Shown here piece after piece: positions 1 to 9,529 of a stretch of 64,000 bases of DNA (its first letter is position 1; each line of letters starts with the position of its first letter). The stretch comes from Hydrogenophaga taeniospiralis CCUG 15921 (GTDB lineage Bacteria > Pseudomonadota > Gammaproteobacteria > Burkholderiales > Burkholderiaceae_C), in contig NZ_BCWR01000001.1 of the NCBI RefSeq assembly GCF_001592305.1, forward strand, positions 186,001 to 250,000, given 5' to 3'. The translations under genes and the position numbers were made by a program. Below the pieces are notes generated by a model. The model was not told the DNA's origin. It did no database searches and saw nothing but the letters and a program-made list of their open reading frames with translations.

Positions 1-3000
1 ACGGCCTGGGTCAAGACCCTGCTGGCCGACGCTTTCTACTGGACCGACAACGACCTCGTGGTGCAGACGCGCTCCATGTACGGCGGCGGCCCGCGCACGC
101 CGGCCGGGGGCCACGCGGCGGCCAGCTTCCTGCTGGACCAGGGCGGCCAGGTCACGCACTTTGGCTACTTCAGCAACCCGCGCACCGCCGAGGCCGTGTG
201 CAGCGGCCTCACGCAGGACACGCCCGCGGGCTTTCGCCCCATCGGCCCGATGTCGTGGGCCGGCAGTTCCAGCGACGGCCTGCGCGGTATGCCACGCGAG
301 GCCTTGGTCGAGCCCGCGGCCTCGCGCCCGGCGGTGATCCTGTTGCCCGGCATCCTGGGCAGCCACCTCAGCGTGGACGGCAAGCGGGTCTGGCTGAGCA
401 TGCGCATCCTGGGCGGCCTGGGCCGGCTCGCCTACCGCGAAGACGCACGCAACGTGCGGCCAGACGGCGCCATGGGCCGCAGCTACGACGATCTGGCCGA
501 ATTCCTCTCGCGCAGCCACGAAGTGATCGAGTTCGCCTTCGACTGGCGCCGCCCGATCGAGCAGGAAGCCCGCCGCCTGGCCGATGCCATGGACCAGGCC
601 CTGAGCGCGCGCAGCGCCACCGGCCAGCCGGTGCACCTGCTCGCGCACTCCATGGGCGGGCTGGTGGCCCGCACCGTGCAGTTGGAGCGGCCCGAGGTGT
701 GGCAGCGCTGGCTGGAGCGGCCCGGCTCGCGCCTGCTGATGCTGGGCACACCCAACGGCGGCTCGTTCGTCCCCATGCAGGTGCTCTCGGGCGACGACCG
801 CTTTGGCAACGCGCTGGCCGCGTTCGGCCTGCCGTTCCAGGACCACCTGGCGCGCCAGATCATGGCCGCCATGCCCGGCTTCATCCAGTTGCAGGCCGGC
901 CTGCTCGACGCCTCGCTCGGGCTGCAGCGCAGCGAGCGCTGGAAGGCGCTGGCCGAGCAGGACATGGCCCTGCTGCAGGACGCCAGTTGGTGGCACGACG
1001 GCGAGAGCCAGCGCAACGTCTACCGCTGGGGCGTGCCACCACAAGCGGTGCTCGACCAGGCCGTCGCCCTGCACCAGCGGTTGGACCAGCAGCGCACCAA
1101 CGAGCTGGAGCGTTTTCACGACCGGGTGCTGGTGGTGGTCGGCCATGCGCGCTTCACGCCGGCCGGCTTCGAGCTCAGCGGAAGCGAAGGCCTGGTGTAC
1201 CTGGACGCCCCGGACGACGGCGACGGCCGCGTCACGCTCGACAGCGCGCTGCTGCCCGGCGTGAAGGCCTGGCGGGTGGACTGCGAACACGGCGGCCTGG
1301 CCGACGCCGAAGACGCCTTCGAGGCCTACCGGGAGCTGCTCCAGCACGGCGACACCCAGCGCCTGCCGCCGGTCACCACCGCCCGCGGGGCCGCAGCGGG
1401 GGCGGCGGCGCGGGTGCGCAGCCGGCCATCGCGCCAGCGCAGCGGACCGCAGCAGCCCCCCACCGAACCGAGCGAGGTGTTCCGCCTGGACGACGAGGCA
1501 CCGCGCCCGGTGCGGCCCCAGCGCAGCGCGCTGCGCATCAGCGTGCACAACGGCAACCTCAAGTTCATCAGCGCCACCGTGATGGTGGGGCACTACGGCG
1601 CCTCGACCCTGACCGGCACCGAGGGCGTGGTCGACCAGTTCATCGGCGGCGCCATGTCGGCCTCGCTGGCCGTGGGCCTGTACCCCGAGGCGCCGGGTTC
1701 GCACCAGTTCTTCATCAACCACCGGCAGGACCCCGACAGCCCGCTGGCGCTGCCGCGCCCGCCCCACGTGGTGGTGGCCGGGCTGGGCGAGGAAGGCAAG
1801 CTGCGCGGCGCCGACATGGTCCACACGGTGCGCCAGGCCACGCTGGCCTGGGCGCAGCGCGTGGCCGAAACGCCGGGCAGCGCCGCGGCGCAGTTCGAGC
1901 TGTGCGCCACGCTGATCGGCAGCGGAGGTGTCGGCGTGACGGCGGCGGCGGCGGCCCAGGCGGTGGCCCAAGGCGTGCGCGAGGCCAACGAAAAACTGCA
2001 GGCCCATGGCTGGCCGCAGGTCGGTCACCTGCGCCTGATCGAGCTCTACCTGGACCGCGCCACCGAGGCCTGGCATGCCCTGCACCTGCTGGCCCTGTCG
2101 GCGCCCGAGCACTACGCGCTCAGCCCCACCGTGGTCTCGGGCATCGGCGCGCTGCGCCGCCCGCTGGAGAGCGGCTACCGCGGCACCGGCCACGACTTCA
2201 TCAGCGCCATTTCGGAAAAGAACGAGGCGGGCGAACCCATCATCACCTACACCCTGGACACCCAGCGCGCCCGCTCCGAGGCGCGCGTGCAGGCCACGCA
2301 GGCCCGGCTGGTGAGCGAACTGGTGCGGCGGGCCTCGAACGACGCCAACCGCGATCCACAGATCGGCCGCACGCTGTTCCAGCTCCTGGTGCCGGTGGAG
2401 ATGGAGGCCAGCCTGCGCGGCAGCAGCGAGCTGCTGCTCGAGCTCAACGACGGCACGGCCGGCATCCCCTGGGAACTGCTGGACGCGCCGAACGACGGGC
2501 GCGGCGGCCCCACCCAGCCCTGGACCATCCGCAACAAGCTGCTGCGCAAACTGCGCACCGTGCGCTTTCGCGGCCAGGTGAGCGACGCGCGCATCGAAGA
2601 CGCGGTGCTGGTGATCGGCGAGCCGCTGTGCGACCCCGTGCTCTACCCGCCGCTGCCGGCCGCGCGCGCCGAGGCCGTGGCGGTGGTGCAGGCCCTGAGC
2701 GGCCCGAGCGGACTGGACGCGGACCGAGTGCACGCGCTCATCGCCCCCGGCGACTTTCTGGGCGCCGATGCGGCCACCGTCACAAACGCCCTGCTGGCCC
2801 GGCCCTACCGCATCGTGCACATCGCGGGGCACGGCGAGCCCGAGCTACAGCGCGAAGGCCAGGCCCCGGTGCTGCGCGGCGTGGTGCTGAGCGACGGCAC
2901 CTTCCTCGGCCCGCGCGAGGTGGAAGCCATGCGCGTGGTGCCCGAGCTGGTGTTCCTCAACTGCTGCCACCTCGCGGCCGACCCGCACCACCTGCTGCAG

Positions 3001-4287
3001 GGCTACGACCGCGCCGCCTTCGCCGCGGGCGTGGCCAAGCAGCTGATCCGCATCGGCGTGCGCTGCGTGGTCGCGGCGGGCTGGGCGGTGGAGGACGACG
3101 CCGCCAACCGCTTCGCCATCGCCTTCTACCAGGCGCTGCTGCGCGGCGAGCGCTTCATGGATGCAGTGCATGCTGGCCGAGTGGCAGCTTACGAGGCCAA
3201 CCCCCAGGGCAACACCTGGGCCGCCTACCAGTGCTATGGCGACCCGGAGTGGGTCTGGCAACCCGACCACCGCGACCCGAACCGGGCGCGAGCGCCGGTG
3301 GGACAGGCCTACGCCGCCATCGCGTCCCCGGTGGCTTTGACACTGGCGCTGGAAACGCTGGCCGTGGAGAGCAGCACCCAGGGCGCCGCGCCCGAGGCCC
3401 AGCGCGAAAAGATCCGCCACCTGGAAGCGCGTTTTGAAGTCGAATGGGGCGGCATGGGCGCGGTGGCCGAGGCCTTTGGCGTGGCCTGCGCGGCCGCGCA
3501 CGACATCGAGCGCGCCATCCACTGGTACCGCCGCGCGCTCGCCGCCAACGACGCCAGCGCCTCCGTCAAGGCCAGCGAGCAGCTCGCCAACCTGAGCGCA
3601 CGCCTGGCCTGGGAGCGGGTGGAGCTGGCCCACCGCGAGCAGCGCCCGGCCCGCACGCAGCAACGGCTGATGGCCCAGGGGCGCCGGGACATCCAGGCCG
3701 CGCTCGGCCAGCTCGGCGCACTGGTGGCCATCTGCCCCAGCATCGAACGCGAGAGCCTGCTGGGCTCCGCACACAAGCGGCTGCACCTGCTGGAGACCGC
3801 GGCCGGGCAGAGCCGCCCCGCCGCGCGGGCCATCGAACAGATGGCATTGCACTACCGGCGGGCCGAAGCCCTGGCGCGCCAGGCTGGCCACGCCGAGTGG
3901 TTCTACCCCGCGCTCAACCGCATGGCGGCCGAGCTGATCGCGCACACGGGCACCAGCGGCTGGCCGGGCTTCGACCCGGCCGACACCGCCCAGCTGCGGC
4001 AAAGCCTGGAGCGCAAGCGGCGCGACGACCCCGACTTCTGGAGCGTGGTCGGGTTGCCCGAGCTGGCGATGTACGAAGCGCTGGCTGCGCACAACCTGGC
4101 TTCGCGCCTGCCCGACATCCTGTCGGTCTACGAAGACCTGCACAGCCGGGCTGGCACCGCCTGGATGTGGGCCTCGGTGGTCGATCAGGCGGGTTTTGTG
4201 CTGCGGCACTTTGCGGGCCGCGAAGGCGCCGAAGCGCAGGCGGTGCGCCAGCTGCTGGAGGTGCTGCAGGCCTACGCCCAGGCCTGA
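1..4287 (+). CDS. Giant alpha/beta-hydrolase + CHAT protease + TPR-like protein (5' partial)
   Basis: The reading frame is open from base 1, so the true start lies upstream; residues here count from the in-frame GTG at 58. The first ~45 residues look like the end of an alpha/beta-hydrolase (acid in a WTDND stretch, histidine in a VTHFGYF stretch). A second hydrolase domain follows at ~90-430: oxyanion region LLPGILGSHL, nucleophile Ser198 in AHSMGG, acid in DGDGRV, histidine in CEHGGL; it resembles LCAT/PGAP1-type lipases. After a basic Pro/Arg linker there is an unassigned domain (~490-720), then a CHAT caspase-like domain (~790-1070) with His925 in HIAGHGE and Cys969/970 in FLNCCH. The tail (~1090-1409) is helical and TPR-like. 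Known for CHAT: protease, sometimes in defence or cell death. Inference: the protease could act on the attached or a partner lipase. Confidence 0.85.
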   Translation, partial: TAWVKTLLADAFYWTDNDLVVQTRSMYGGGPRTPAGGHAAASFLLDQGGQVTHFGYFSNPRTAEAVCSGLTQDTPAGFRPIGPMSWAGSSSDGLRGMPREALVEPAASRPAVILLPGILGSHLSVDGKRVWLSMRILGGLGRLAYREDARNVRPDGAMGRSYDDLAEFLSRSHEVIEFAFDWRRPIEQEARRLADAMDQALSARSATGQPVHLLAHSMGGLVARTVQLERPEVWQRWLERPGSRLLMLGTPNGGSFVPMQVLSGDDRFGNALAAFGLPFQDHLARQIMAAMPGFIQLQAGLLDASLGLQRSERWKALAEQDMALLQDASWWHDGESQRNVYRWGVPPQAVLDQAVALHQRLDQQRTNELERFHDRVLVVVGHARFTPAGFELSGSEGLVYLDAPDDGDGRVTLDSALLPGVKAWRVDCEHGGLADAEDAFEAYRELLQHGDTQRLPPVTTARGAAAGAAARVRSRPSRQRSGPQQPPTEPSEVFRLDDEAPRPVRPQRSALRISVHNGNLKFISATVMVGHYGASTLTGTEGVVDQFIGGAMSASLAVGLYPEAPGSHQFFINHRQDPDSPLALPRPPHVVVAGLGEEGKLRGADMVHTVRQATLAWAQRVAETPGSAAAQFELCATLIGSGGVGVTAAAAAQAVAQGVREANEKLQAHGWPQVGHLRLIELYLDRATEAWHALHLLALSAPEHYALSPTVVSGIGALRRPLESGYRGTGHDFISAISEKNEAGEPIITYTLDTQRARSEARVQATQARLVSELVRRASNDANRDPQIGRTLFQLLVPVEMEASLRGSSELLLELNDGTAGIPWELLDAPNDGRGGPTQPWTIRNKLLRKLRTVRFRGQVSDARIEDAVLVIGEPLCDPVLYPPLPAARAEAVAVVQALSGPSGLDADRVHALIAPGDFLGADAATVTNALLARPYRIVHIAGHGEPELQREGQAPVLRGVVLSDGTFLGPREVEAMRVVPELVFLNCCHLAADPHHLLQGYDRAAFAAGVAKQLIRIGVRCVVAAGWAVEDDAANRFAIAFYQALLRGERFMDAVHAGRVAAYEANPQGNTWAAYQCYGDPEWVWQPDHRDPNRARAPVGQAYAAIASPVALTLALETLAVESSTQGAAPEAQREKIRHLEARFEVEWGGMGAVAEAFGVACAAAHDIERAIHWYRRALAANDASASVKASEQLANLSARLAWERVELAHREQRPARTQQRLMAQGRRDIQAALGQLGALVAICPSIERESLLGSAHKRLHLLETAAGQSRPAARAIEQMALHYRRAEALARQAGHAEWFYPALNRMAAELIAHTGTSGWPGFDPADTAQLRQSLERKRRDDPDFWSVVGLPELAMYEALAAHNLASRLPDILSVYEDLHSRAGTAWMWASVVDQAGFVLRHFAGREGAEAQAVRQLLEVLQAYAQA

Positions 4288-4312
4288 GCGCCACCGGTCC
4301 CGAGCCTCCAAC

Positions 4313-4338
4313 AAAAAAGGCCTCGGTTACCCGAGGCC
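4313..4338 (-). terminator. Rho-independent terminator of ahpF
   Basis: A perfect 8-bp stem (GGCCTCGG / CCGAGGCC, loop TTAC) is preceded on the + strand by six A, which read as a U-tract on the minus strand. It lies 25 bases past the ahpF stop. The opposing giant gene ends just upstream on the other strand, so it separates the two convergent units. Confidence 0.88.
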
Positions 4339-4363
4339 CTTTGAGCGATCACAGCCCGGCGAA

Positions 4364-5947
4364 TCAGGCCGCCACCGCCTCGGCAGCCGCCACCGGCTGG
4401 CGGATCAGGTGGTCAAACGCGCTGAGCGCGGCCTTGGCGCCCTCGCCTGCGGCGATCACGATCTGCTTGTACGGCACCGTGGTGCAGTCACCGGCGGCGA
4501 ACACGCCCGGCACATTGGTGTGGCCCTTGGCGTCGACCACGATCTCGCCGAAGCGGCTGAGCTCGACCGTGCCCTTGAGGAACTCGGTGTTGGGCACCAG
4601 ACCGATCTGCACGAACACACCTTCCAGCGGCACCAGGTGCTCTTCATTGGTCGCGCGGTCCTTGTACTTCAGGCCGTTGACCTTGCCATCGGCACCGGTG
4701 ATTTCGGTGGTCTGTGCGTTCACGTGAATGGTCACGTTGGGCAGGCTTTTCAGCTTGCTCACCAGCACGGCGTCGGCCTTGAGCTGGTCGGCGAACTCGA
4801 CCAGGGTCACGTGCTGCACGATGCCCGCCAGGTCGATGGCCGCTTCCACGCCCGAGTTGCCGCCACCGATCACCGCCGTGCGCTTGCCTTTGAACAGCGG
4901 GCCGTCGCAGTGCGGGCAATAGGCCACGCCCTTGTTCTTGTATTCCTGCTCGCCAGGCACGTTGACGTTGCGCCAGCGCGCGCCGGTGGACAGGATCACG
5001 CTGCGCGCCTGCAGCACGCCGCCGTTGGCCATCTGCACCTGCACCAGACCGCCCGGCTCTTCAGCGGGGATCAGCTTGTCGGCGCGCTGCAGGTTCATGA
5101 TGTCCACCTCGTAGTGGCGCACCTGGGCTTCCAGCGCGGCGGCGAACTTGGGACCGTCGGTTTCCAGCACAGAGATGTAGTTCTCGATCGCCATGGTGTC
5201 GTTGACCTGGCCACCGAAACGCTCGGCAGCCACGCCCACGCGGATGCCCTTTCGGGCGGCGTACACGGCCGCTGCCGCGCCTGCCGGGCCCCCGCCAACG
5301 ATCAGCACGTCGAACGGGTCCTTGGCGTTGAGCTTGGCGGCTTCGCGGTCACCCGAGTTGGTGTCGAGCTTGGCCACGATCTCCTCGACCGTCATGCGGC
5401 CGGAACCGAAGACCTTGCCGTTCAGGAACACCATGGGCACGGCCATGATCTCGCGCTCGGACACTTCCTGCTGGAAGGCGCCGCCTTCGATCACCACGGT
5501 CTTGACCTTGGGGTTGAAGATCGCCATCAAGGAGAGCGCCTGCACCACGTCCGGGCAGTTGTGGCAGGTCAGGGACATGTAGACCTCGAAGCTAAAGTCA
5601 CCGTCCAGGGCCTTGATCGACTCGATCACGTCGGCCTCGACCTTGGGCGGGTGACCGCCGGTCCACAGCAGGGCCAGCACCAGCGAAGTGAACTCGTGAC
5701 CCAGCGGCAGACCAGCGAAGCGCACGCCCTGCGTCTCACCGTCACGCGCCACCACGAACGAGGGCTTGCGCGCATCGTTTCCCGACGTGTCCAGCGTGAC
5801 CTTGTCCGACAGCGAAACGATGTCGTCCAGCAGGCTGCGCATCTCCACACCGGTGGCGCTGTCGTCGAGCGAAGCGATCAGCCGGATCGGCTGGCGCAGC
5901 ATGCCCAGATATTGCTGGAGCTGGGATTTCAAAGTGGCGTCAAGCAT
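4364..5947 (-). CDS. ahpF: Alkyl hydroperoxide reductase subunit F
   Basis: Cytosolic flavoprotein disulfide reductase that passes electrons from NADH to AhpC. At 527 residues it has normal family length. The N-terminal tandem thioredoxin-fold domain carries the redox pair Cys128-His-Asn-Cys131. It is followed by an FAD-binding GGGPAG motif, a second redox pair in YCPHC, an NAD-binding GGGNSG motif and the C-terminal [10 protein letters not shown] flavin motif. The ATG at 5947 is chosen because AGGAG sits just upstream and it matches the family N-terminus; the frame stays open further upstream only by reading through a repeat. It lies downstream of ahpC on the same strand, with repeat copy A between them. 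Confidence 0.97.
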   Translation of the reverse strand: MLDATLKSQLQQYLGMLRQPIRLIASLDDSATGVEMRSLLDDIVSLSDKVTLDTSGNDARKPSFVVARDGETQGVRFAGLPLGHEFTSLVLALLWTGGHPPKVEADVIESIKALDGDFSFEVYMSLTCHNCPDVVQALSLMAIFNPKVKTVVIEGGAFQQEVSEREIMAVPMVFLNGKVFGSGRMTVEEIVAKLDTNSGDREAAKLNAKDPFDVLIVGGGPAGAAAAVYAARKGIRVGVAAERFGGQVNDTMAIENYISVLETDGPKFAAALEAQVRHYEVDIMNLQRADKLIPAEEPGGLVQVQMANGGVLQARSVILSTGARWRNVNVPGEQEYKNKGVAYCPHCDGPLFKGKRTAVIGGGNSGVEAAIDLAGIVQHVTLVEFADQLKADAVLVSKLKSLPNVTIHVNAQTTEITGADGKVNGLKYKDRATNEEHLVPLEGVFVQIGLVPNTEFLKGTVELSRFGEIVVDAKGHTNVPGVFAAGDCTTVPYKQIVIAAGEGAKAALSAFDHLIRQPVAAAEAVAA

Positions 5948-6063
5948 GGTGGACTCCTGAAAGGAAAGATGAGGTGCGGAAGGCCGCTGGTGCATGGGCC
6001 TGCGAGCAAGCCCATGAGGCAGCGGTACTGCCTGAAACAATGGTTGAACGAAGTGCCTTCGCC

Positions 6064-6150
6064 CAGAACGCCGCGGAACCGGCTCCGCCGGGCCGCAGGC
6101 GTTGCCCCCTTGAGGGGGTGACGCGCCGCTAGGCGCGGCGCGGGGGTGGG
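6064..6150 (-). repeat. Stop-proximal palindromic repeat, copy A
   Basis: GC-rich element touching the ahpC stop codon. Read in the ahpC direction it begins TGACCCACCCCCGCGCC, contains a GCGCC/GGCGC palindrome and the CCCCCTCAAGGGGG hairpin, and ends in GGCGGAGCCGG. It lies between ahpC and ahpF, so it may affect how much ahpF is made relative to ahpC. Confidence 0.8.
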
Positions 6151-6714
6151 TCAGATCTTCCCGACGAGTTCCAGGGAAGGAGCGATCGTCTTGGCGCCTT
6201 CGTTCCACTTGGCCGGGCACACCTGGCCGGGGTTGGCGGCGGTGTACTGGGCGGCCTTGAGCTTGCGCAGGGTTTCCTTGACGTCGCGGGCGATTTCGTT
6301 GGAGTGCACTTCCATCGTCTTGATCACGCCATCGGGGTTGATCACGAAGGTGCCGCGCAGCGCCAGGCCTTCTTCAGGAATGTGCACGCCGAAAGCGTTG
6401 GTCAGGGCGTGGGTCGGGTCGCCCACCAGCGGGAACTTGGCCTTGCCCACGGCGGGGCTGGTTTCGTGCCAGACCTTGTGCGAGAAGTGGGTGTCGGTCG
6501 TGACGATGTAGACCTCGGCGCCGGCCTTCTGGAACTCGGCGTAGTTGTCGGCGGCGTCTTCCACTTCGGTCGGGCAGTTGAAGGTGAAGGCGGCCGGCAT
6601 GAAGATCAGCACGGACCACTTGCCCTTCAGGCTTTCGTCGGAGACTTCAATGAACTTGCCGTTGTGGAAAGCCTGGGCTTTGAAGGGCTGAACTTGCGTG
6701 TTGATCAGGGACAT
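6151..6714 (-). CDS. ahpC: Alkyl hydroperoxide reductase subunit C (peroxiredoxin)
   Basis: Typical 2-Cys peroxiredoxin that reduces H2O2, organic peroxides and peroxynitrite in the cytosol. It has 187 residues. Peroxidatic Cys47 lies in FNCPTE and resolving Cys166 in GQVCPAKW, the same numbering as the E. coli enzyme. The start at 6714 has AAGGA upstream; a longer open frame to 6849 has no family support. It is the first gene of the ahpC-ahpF unit and is divergent from the TonB-dependent receptor. An OxyR-like site lies about 65 bp upstream. Confidence 0.97.
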   Translation of the reverse strand: MSLINTQVQPFKAQAFHNGKFIEVSDESLKGKWSVLIFMPAAFTFNCPTEVEDAADNYAEFQKAGAEVYIVTTDTHFSHKVWHETSPAVGKAKFPLVGDPTHALTNAFGVHIPEEGLALRGTFVINPDGVIKTMEVHSNEIARDVKETLRKLKAAQYTAANPGQVCPAKWNEGAKTIAPSLELVGKI

Positions 6715-6777
6715 GGTTTTTCCTTGAGGTGGTTGAGAAACGGTTGCAGCGATATGTTGATCGCGACGGGTTGAATC

Positions 6778-6818
6778 ATAGCGCACAACTATTGATTCAA
6801 AGAATTGATAGTCACTAT
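6778..6818 (-). promoter_or_regulatory. Candidate OxyR-binding region upstream of ahpC
   Basis: ATAG-N7-CTAT at 6778-6792 fits one half of the four-part OxyR pattern exactly. After 15 bases a compressed ATAG-N3-CTAT follows at 6808-6818. The block 6789-6811 is also an imperfect palindrome (CTATTGATTC / GAATTGATAG). OxyR control of ahpC is well known in proteobacteria; spacing here departs from the E. coli consensus, so the assignment is tentative. Confidence 0.5.
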
Positions 6819-6855
6819 GCGCCTCATAGCTTTTGTTGCCATGCAGCATGACCGT

Positions 6856-6874
6856 GACAATGAAAATGGTTTTC
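6856..6874 (+). promoter_or_regulatory. Fur box upstream of the siderophore receptor
   Basis: The 19-mer GACAATGAAAATGGTTTTC matches 14 of 19 positions of the classic Fur consensus GATAATGATAATCATTATC. It lies about 210 bp before the receptor gene and close to the ahpC promoter, so it could affect either direction. Confidence 0.6.
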
Positions 6875-6968
6875 GTTTGCGCGGGGCTTTGAGTGGATCA
6901 GCATAAGGTCTTCGGGTTCCCTCCAGGCTTGTTGAACCCGTACAACAGATGGTTTGCTTGTGTAACGC

Positions 6969-7001
6969 TTTATTTGCGAATAGTTTGCATTTGCAAATAA
7001 A
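6969..7001. promoter_or_regulatory. Perfect inverted repeat, possible second Fur-type operator
   Basis: The arms TTTATTTGC (6969-6977) and GCAAATAAA (6993-7001) are perfect inverted repeats around a 15-base AT-rich core. Inside, GCGAATAGTTTGCATTTGC (6976-6994) matches about 10 of 19 Fur-box positions. It ends 80 bp before the receptor start, a usual operator position. Confidence 0.45.
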
Positions 7002-7081
7002 CTCCCCGACTCCAGCCAGCCACAGCGCCGCCCGACCTGCGTTGCAGCCAGCCGAAAACCTGCTCGACTGACACCGCAACC

Positions 7082-9433
7082 ATGTCCCAACGGAAAAAAC
7101 CCCTCCGCGCCGCCCGCCCCCAGCCTTCCCCCACCTCCGTCGTACACACGCCGGCCCGCCCCGTGGGCTCGAACACGACCCTGCTGCCCCTGGGCGCGAT
7201 GCTGCTGGCCGGCTCCATGAACGCCATGGCCCAGAGCGCGCCGGCCCCCACCGAGGCCACGCTGCCCACCGTGGTGGTGCGTGAGAAGGCCGAGGCGCCC
7301 GAGGGCAAGGACGCGCTGCGCGCGAGCGAAACCCGCATCGGCAAAGGCCAACAGCAGTTGCGCGACATTCCGCAGTCGGTCACGGTGGTCACTGAAAAGC
7401 TCATCGACGACCGCAACCTCGACACCGTCAAGGAAGCGCTGAAGAACACCGCCGGCATCACCTTCCTCGCGGCCGAAGGCGGCGAAGAAGACATCCGCCT
7501 GCGCGGCTTCGCGCTGCAGGCCACCGGTGACCTGTTCATCGACGGCATGCGCGACCCGGCCATCTACGACCGAGACACCTTCAACCTGGACCGCATGGAA
7601 GTGCTGCGTGGCTCGGCCTCCATGCTGTTCGGTCGCGGCTCCACAGGCGGCGCGGTCAACCAGGTCAGCAAGGCGCCGCGCCTGATCGACGAACACCAGG
7701 TCGACCTGACCCTGGGCAGCCACAACTACGTGCGCGCCACCGGCGACTTCAACATCCAGACCGGCGAAAGCTCGGCCCTGCGCCTCAACGCCATGGCCAC
7801 CAAGGCCGACAACAATGGCGCGGGGGCCAGCCTGGACAAGCGCGGCGCGGCCATCGCCTACCGCAACGGCATCGGTGAAAAAGACGAGTTCCTCGCCAGC
7901 CTCTACCACCTGGACAACGACAACGGCATCAACTACGGCATTCCGTACATCGCCCCCACCGCCGGCGCGAGCAACCGCGTCCTGCTGCCGCTCAAGCCCG
8001 ATGCCTACTACGGCGCCGCCAGCGACTACAGCCACAGCGGCGGCACCATCGCGACCCTGGGCCACACCCACCGCTTCAGCCACGACAGCGAGCTCAAGAC
8101 CCAGGTGCGCCTGGGCAAGTTCGAGCGCGACCAGCGCTCCGGCGCCATCCGCCTGTGCACCATGAACACCAACGCCACCACCGGCGTGGTCAGCAACCCG
8201 CAGTGCCCGAGCGCCATCAGCCTGGACAGCTTCGGCCCCGACACCGTGCTCACGCGCGGCAACCACCTGAAGATTCAGGACATGGAAAACCTCTATGCCC
8301 AGACCGACTACAACACCCAATTCGAAGGGCTGGGGCTCAAGCACGAGTTGATCGCTGGCGCCGACGTGTCGCGCGAGAAGCGCACGGTGTACGCGGCGCG
8401 CTCCGCCGCGCAAGGCGGCGTCACGATCACGAAGCCGACCACCACCGTGGGCACGCCCGACGATGGCGCCTGGGTCGACGAGTCCTCGCGGGTGCTGCGG
8501 GTGAACAACGAGTACGTGGCACAAGGTTTCGGCGCTTACGTGCAAGACACCGTGCAGGTGACCCCACACTGGAAGCTGGTGGGCGGCCTGCGCTATGACA
8601 ACCTGACCGGCGACTACGACAGCTACAGCCTGCCTACCGACGCCGCCGGCCCAGTGACCGCCGAGCGCTACCGCATGAAGGTCTCCGAGCTGAGCCAGCG
8701 CGTGGGCGTGCTGTTCCAGCCCACGGCCCTGCACTCATTCCACGCCTCGGCGGGCACCTCCTTCAACACATCGGGCGATGCCTACTCGCTGGGCGCATCC
8801 AACGTGGACACGCCGCCCGAGAAGAGCATCAACCTGGAGATCGGCGCCAAGCTGGATTCGGCCGACAAGCGCTTCACCACCCGCCTGGCGGTGTTCCGTT
8901 CCACCAAGCTCAACGAGCGCAATACCGATCCCGACCGCCCCGTGGTCACGCTGACCGGACGCCGCCATGTGGCCGGCTTCGAGACCGACATCACCGGCCG
9001 CCTCACGCCCCAGTGGGAAGTCTTCGGCTCCTACATGTGGATCCCGGTGGCCAAGGTGGACAACGCCGCCCCCTGCCCCGCCACCGGCGCCTGCACCCAG
9101 GGCGCGGCCGGTGAACGTATTGGCGACCGCCCGTCGCTCACCCCCAAGCACAGCGGCACCGTGTGGACCACCTACCAGCTCACGCCCAAGCTGCGCCTGG
9201 GCGCTGGCCTGAATTTCCGCAGCCAGCAAAAGCCCACGCGCGTGGACTGGAGCGTGCCGTCCTACGTCACCGCCGACCTGATGGCCGAATACAAGTTCGA
9301 CTTCGACCGCCTCACGCTCAAGGCCAACCTCAGCAACGTTACCGACAAGCTGTACGCCGACCAGCTCTACCCAGGGCACTACATCCCTGGCGCGGGCCGC
9401 ACGCTGCAGGTGACCGCCAGCCTGAAGTTCTGA
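7082..9433 (+). CDS. fiu: TonB-dependent catecholate siderophore receptor (Fiu type)
   Basis: Outer-membrane receptor that imports ferric siderophores, probably catecholates, using TonB energy. It has 783 residues. A long signal peptide ends near AMAQ-S (~50). A TonB-box-like TLPTVVV stretch is followed by the plug domain (about 80-230, with IPQSVTVVT and the plug signature VLRGSASMLFGRGSTGGAVN) and a 22-strand-type barrel ending in the aromatic KF. The adjacent piuC gene mirrors the fiu-piuC (ybiX) pair of enterobacteria and pseudomonads, which supports the Fiu-like call. Upstream Fur-type sites imply induction by iron limitation. The ligand is not determined by sequence. Confidence 0.9.
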   Translation: MSQRKKPLRAARPQPSPTSVVHTPARPVGSNTTLLPLGAMLLAGSMNAMAQSAPAPTEATLPTVVVREKAEAPEGKDALRASETRIGKGQQQLRDIPQSVTVVTEKLIDDRNLDTVKEALKNTAGITFLAAEGGEEDIRLRGFALQATGDLFIDGMRDPAIYDRDTFNLDRMEVLRGSASMLFGRGSTGGAVNQVSKAPRLIDEHQVDLTLGSHNYVRATGDFNIQTGESSALRLNAMATKADNNGAGASLDKRGAAIAYRNGIGEKDEFLASLYHLDNDNGINYGIPYIAPTAGASNRVLLPLKPDAYYGAASDYSHSGGTIATLGHTHRFSHDSELKTQVRLGKFERDQRSGAIRLCTMNTNATTGVVSNPQCPSAISLDSFGPDTVLTRGNHLKIQDMENLYAQTDYNTQFEGLGLKHELIAGADVSREKRTVYAARSAAQGGVTITKPTTTVGTPDDGAWVDESSRVLRVNNEYVAQGFGAYVQDTVQVTPHWKLVGGLRYDNLTGDYDSYSLPTDAAGPVTAERYRMKVSELSQRVGVLFQPTALHSFHASAGTSFNTSGDAYSLGASNVDTPPEKSINLEIGAKLDSADKRFTTRLAVFRSTKLNERNTDPDRPVVTLTGRRHVAGFETDITGRLTPQWEVFGSYMWIPVAKVDNAAPCPATGACTQGAAGERIGDRPSLTPKHSGTVWTTYQLTPKLRLGAGLNFRSQQKPTRVDWSVPSYVTADLMAEYKFDFDRLTLKANLSNVTDKLYADQLYPGHYIPGAGRTLQVTASLKF

Positions 9434-9457
9434 ACGCCCTGACCTCTCGCGGGCATG

Positions 9458-9489
9458 GCCGCCCCTGCTGCACAGCGGGGCGGCTTTTT
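9458..9489 (+). terminator. Terminator or attenuator between fiu and piuC
   Basis: A GCCGCCCC / GGGGCGGC 8-bp stem is followed by TTTTT, 24 bases past the receptor stop. It precedes piuC by 40 bases, so it may lower piuC expression or separate the two transcripts. Confidence 0.8.
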
Positions 9490-9529
9490 GCCATGTTGTG
9501 AACACCGACCACCCCAACGGAAACCCACG

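Noticed and set aside
198..3437. Long Arg/Pro/Gly-rich frame overlapping the giant hydrolase-CHAT gene
   Set aside because: Composition is the usual frame-shifted shadow of a GC-rich gene; the real frame has intact catalytic motifs.
6824..8734. 636-codon minus frame across the siderophore receptor
   Set aside because: His/Val/Gly-rich antisense shadow with no domain pattern, opposite a convincing receptor gene.
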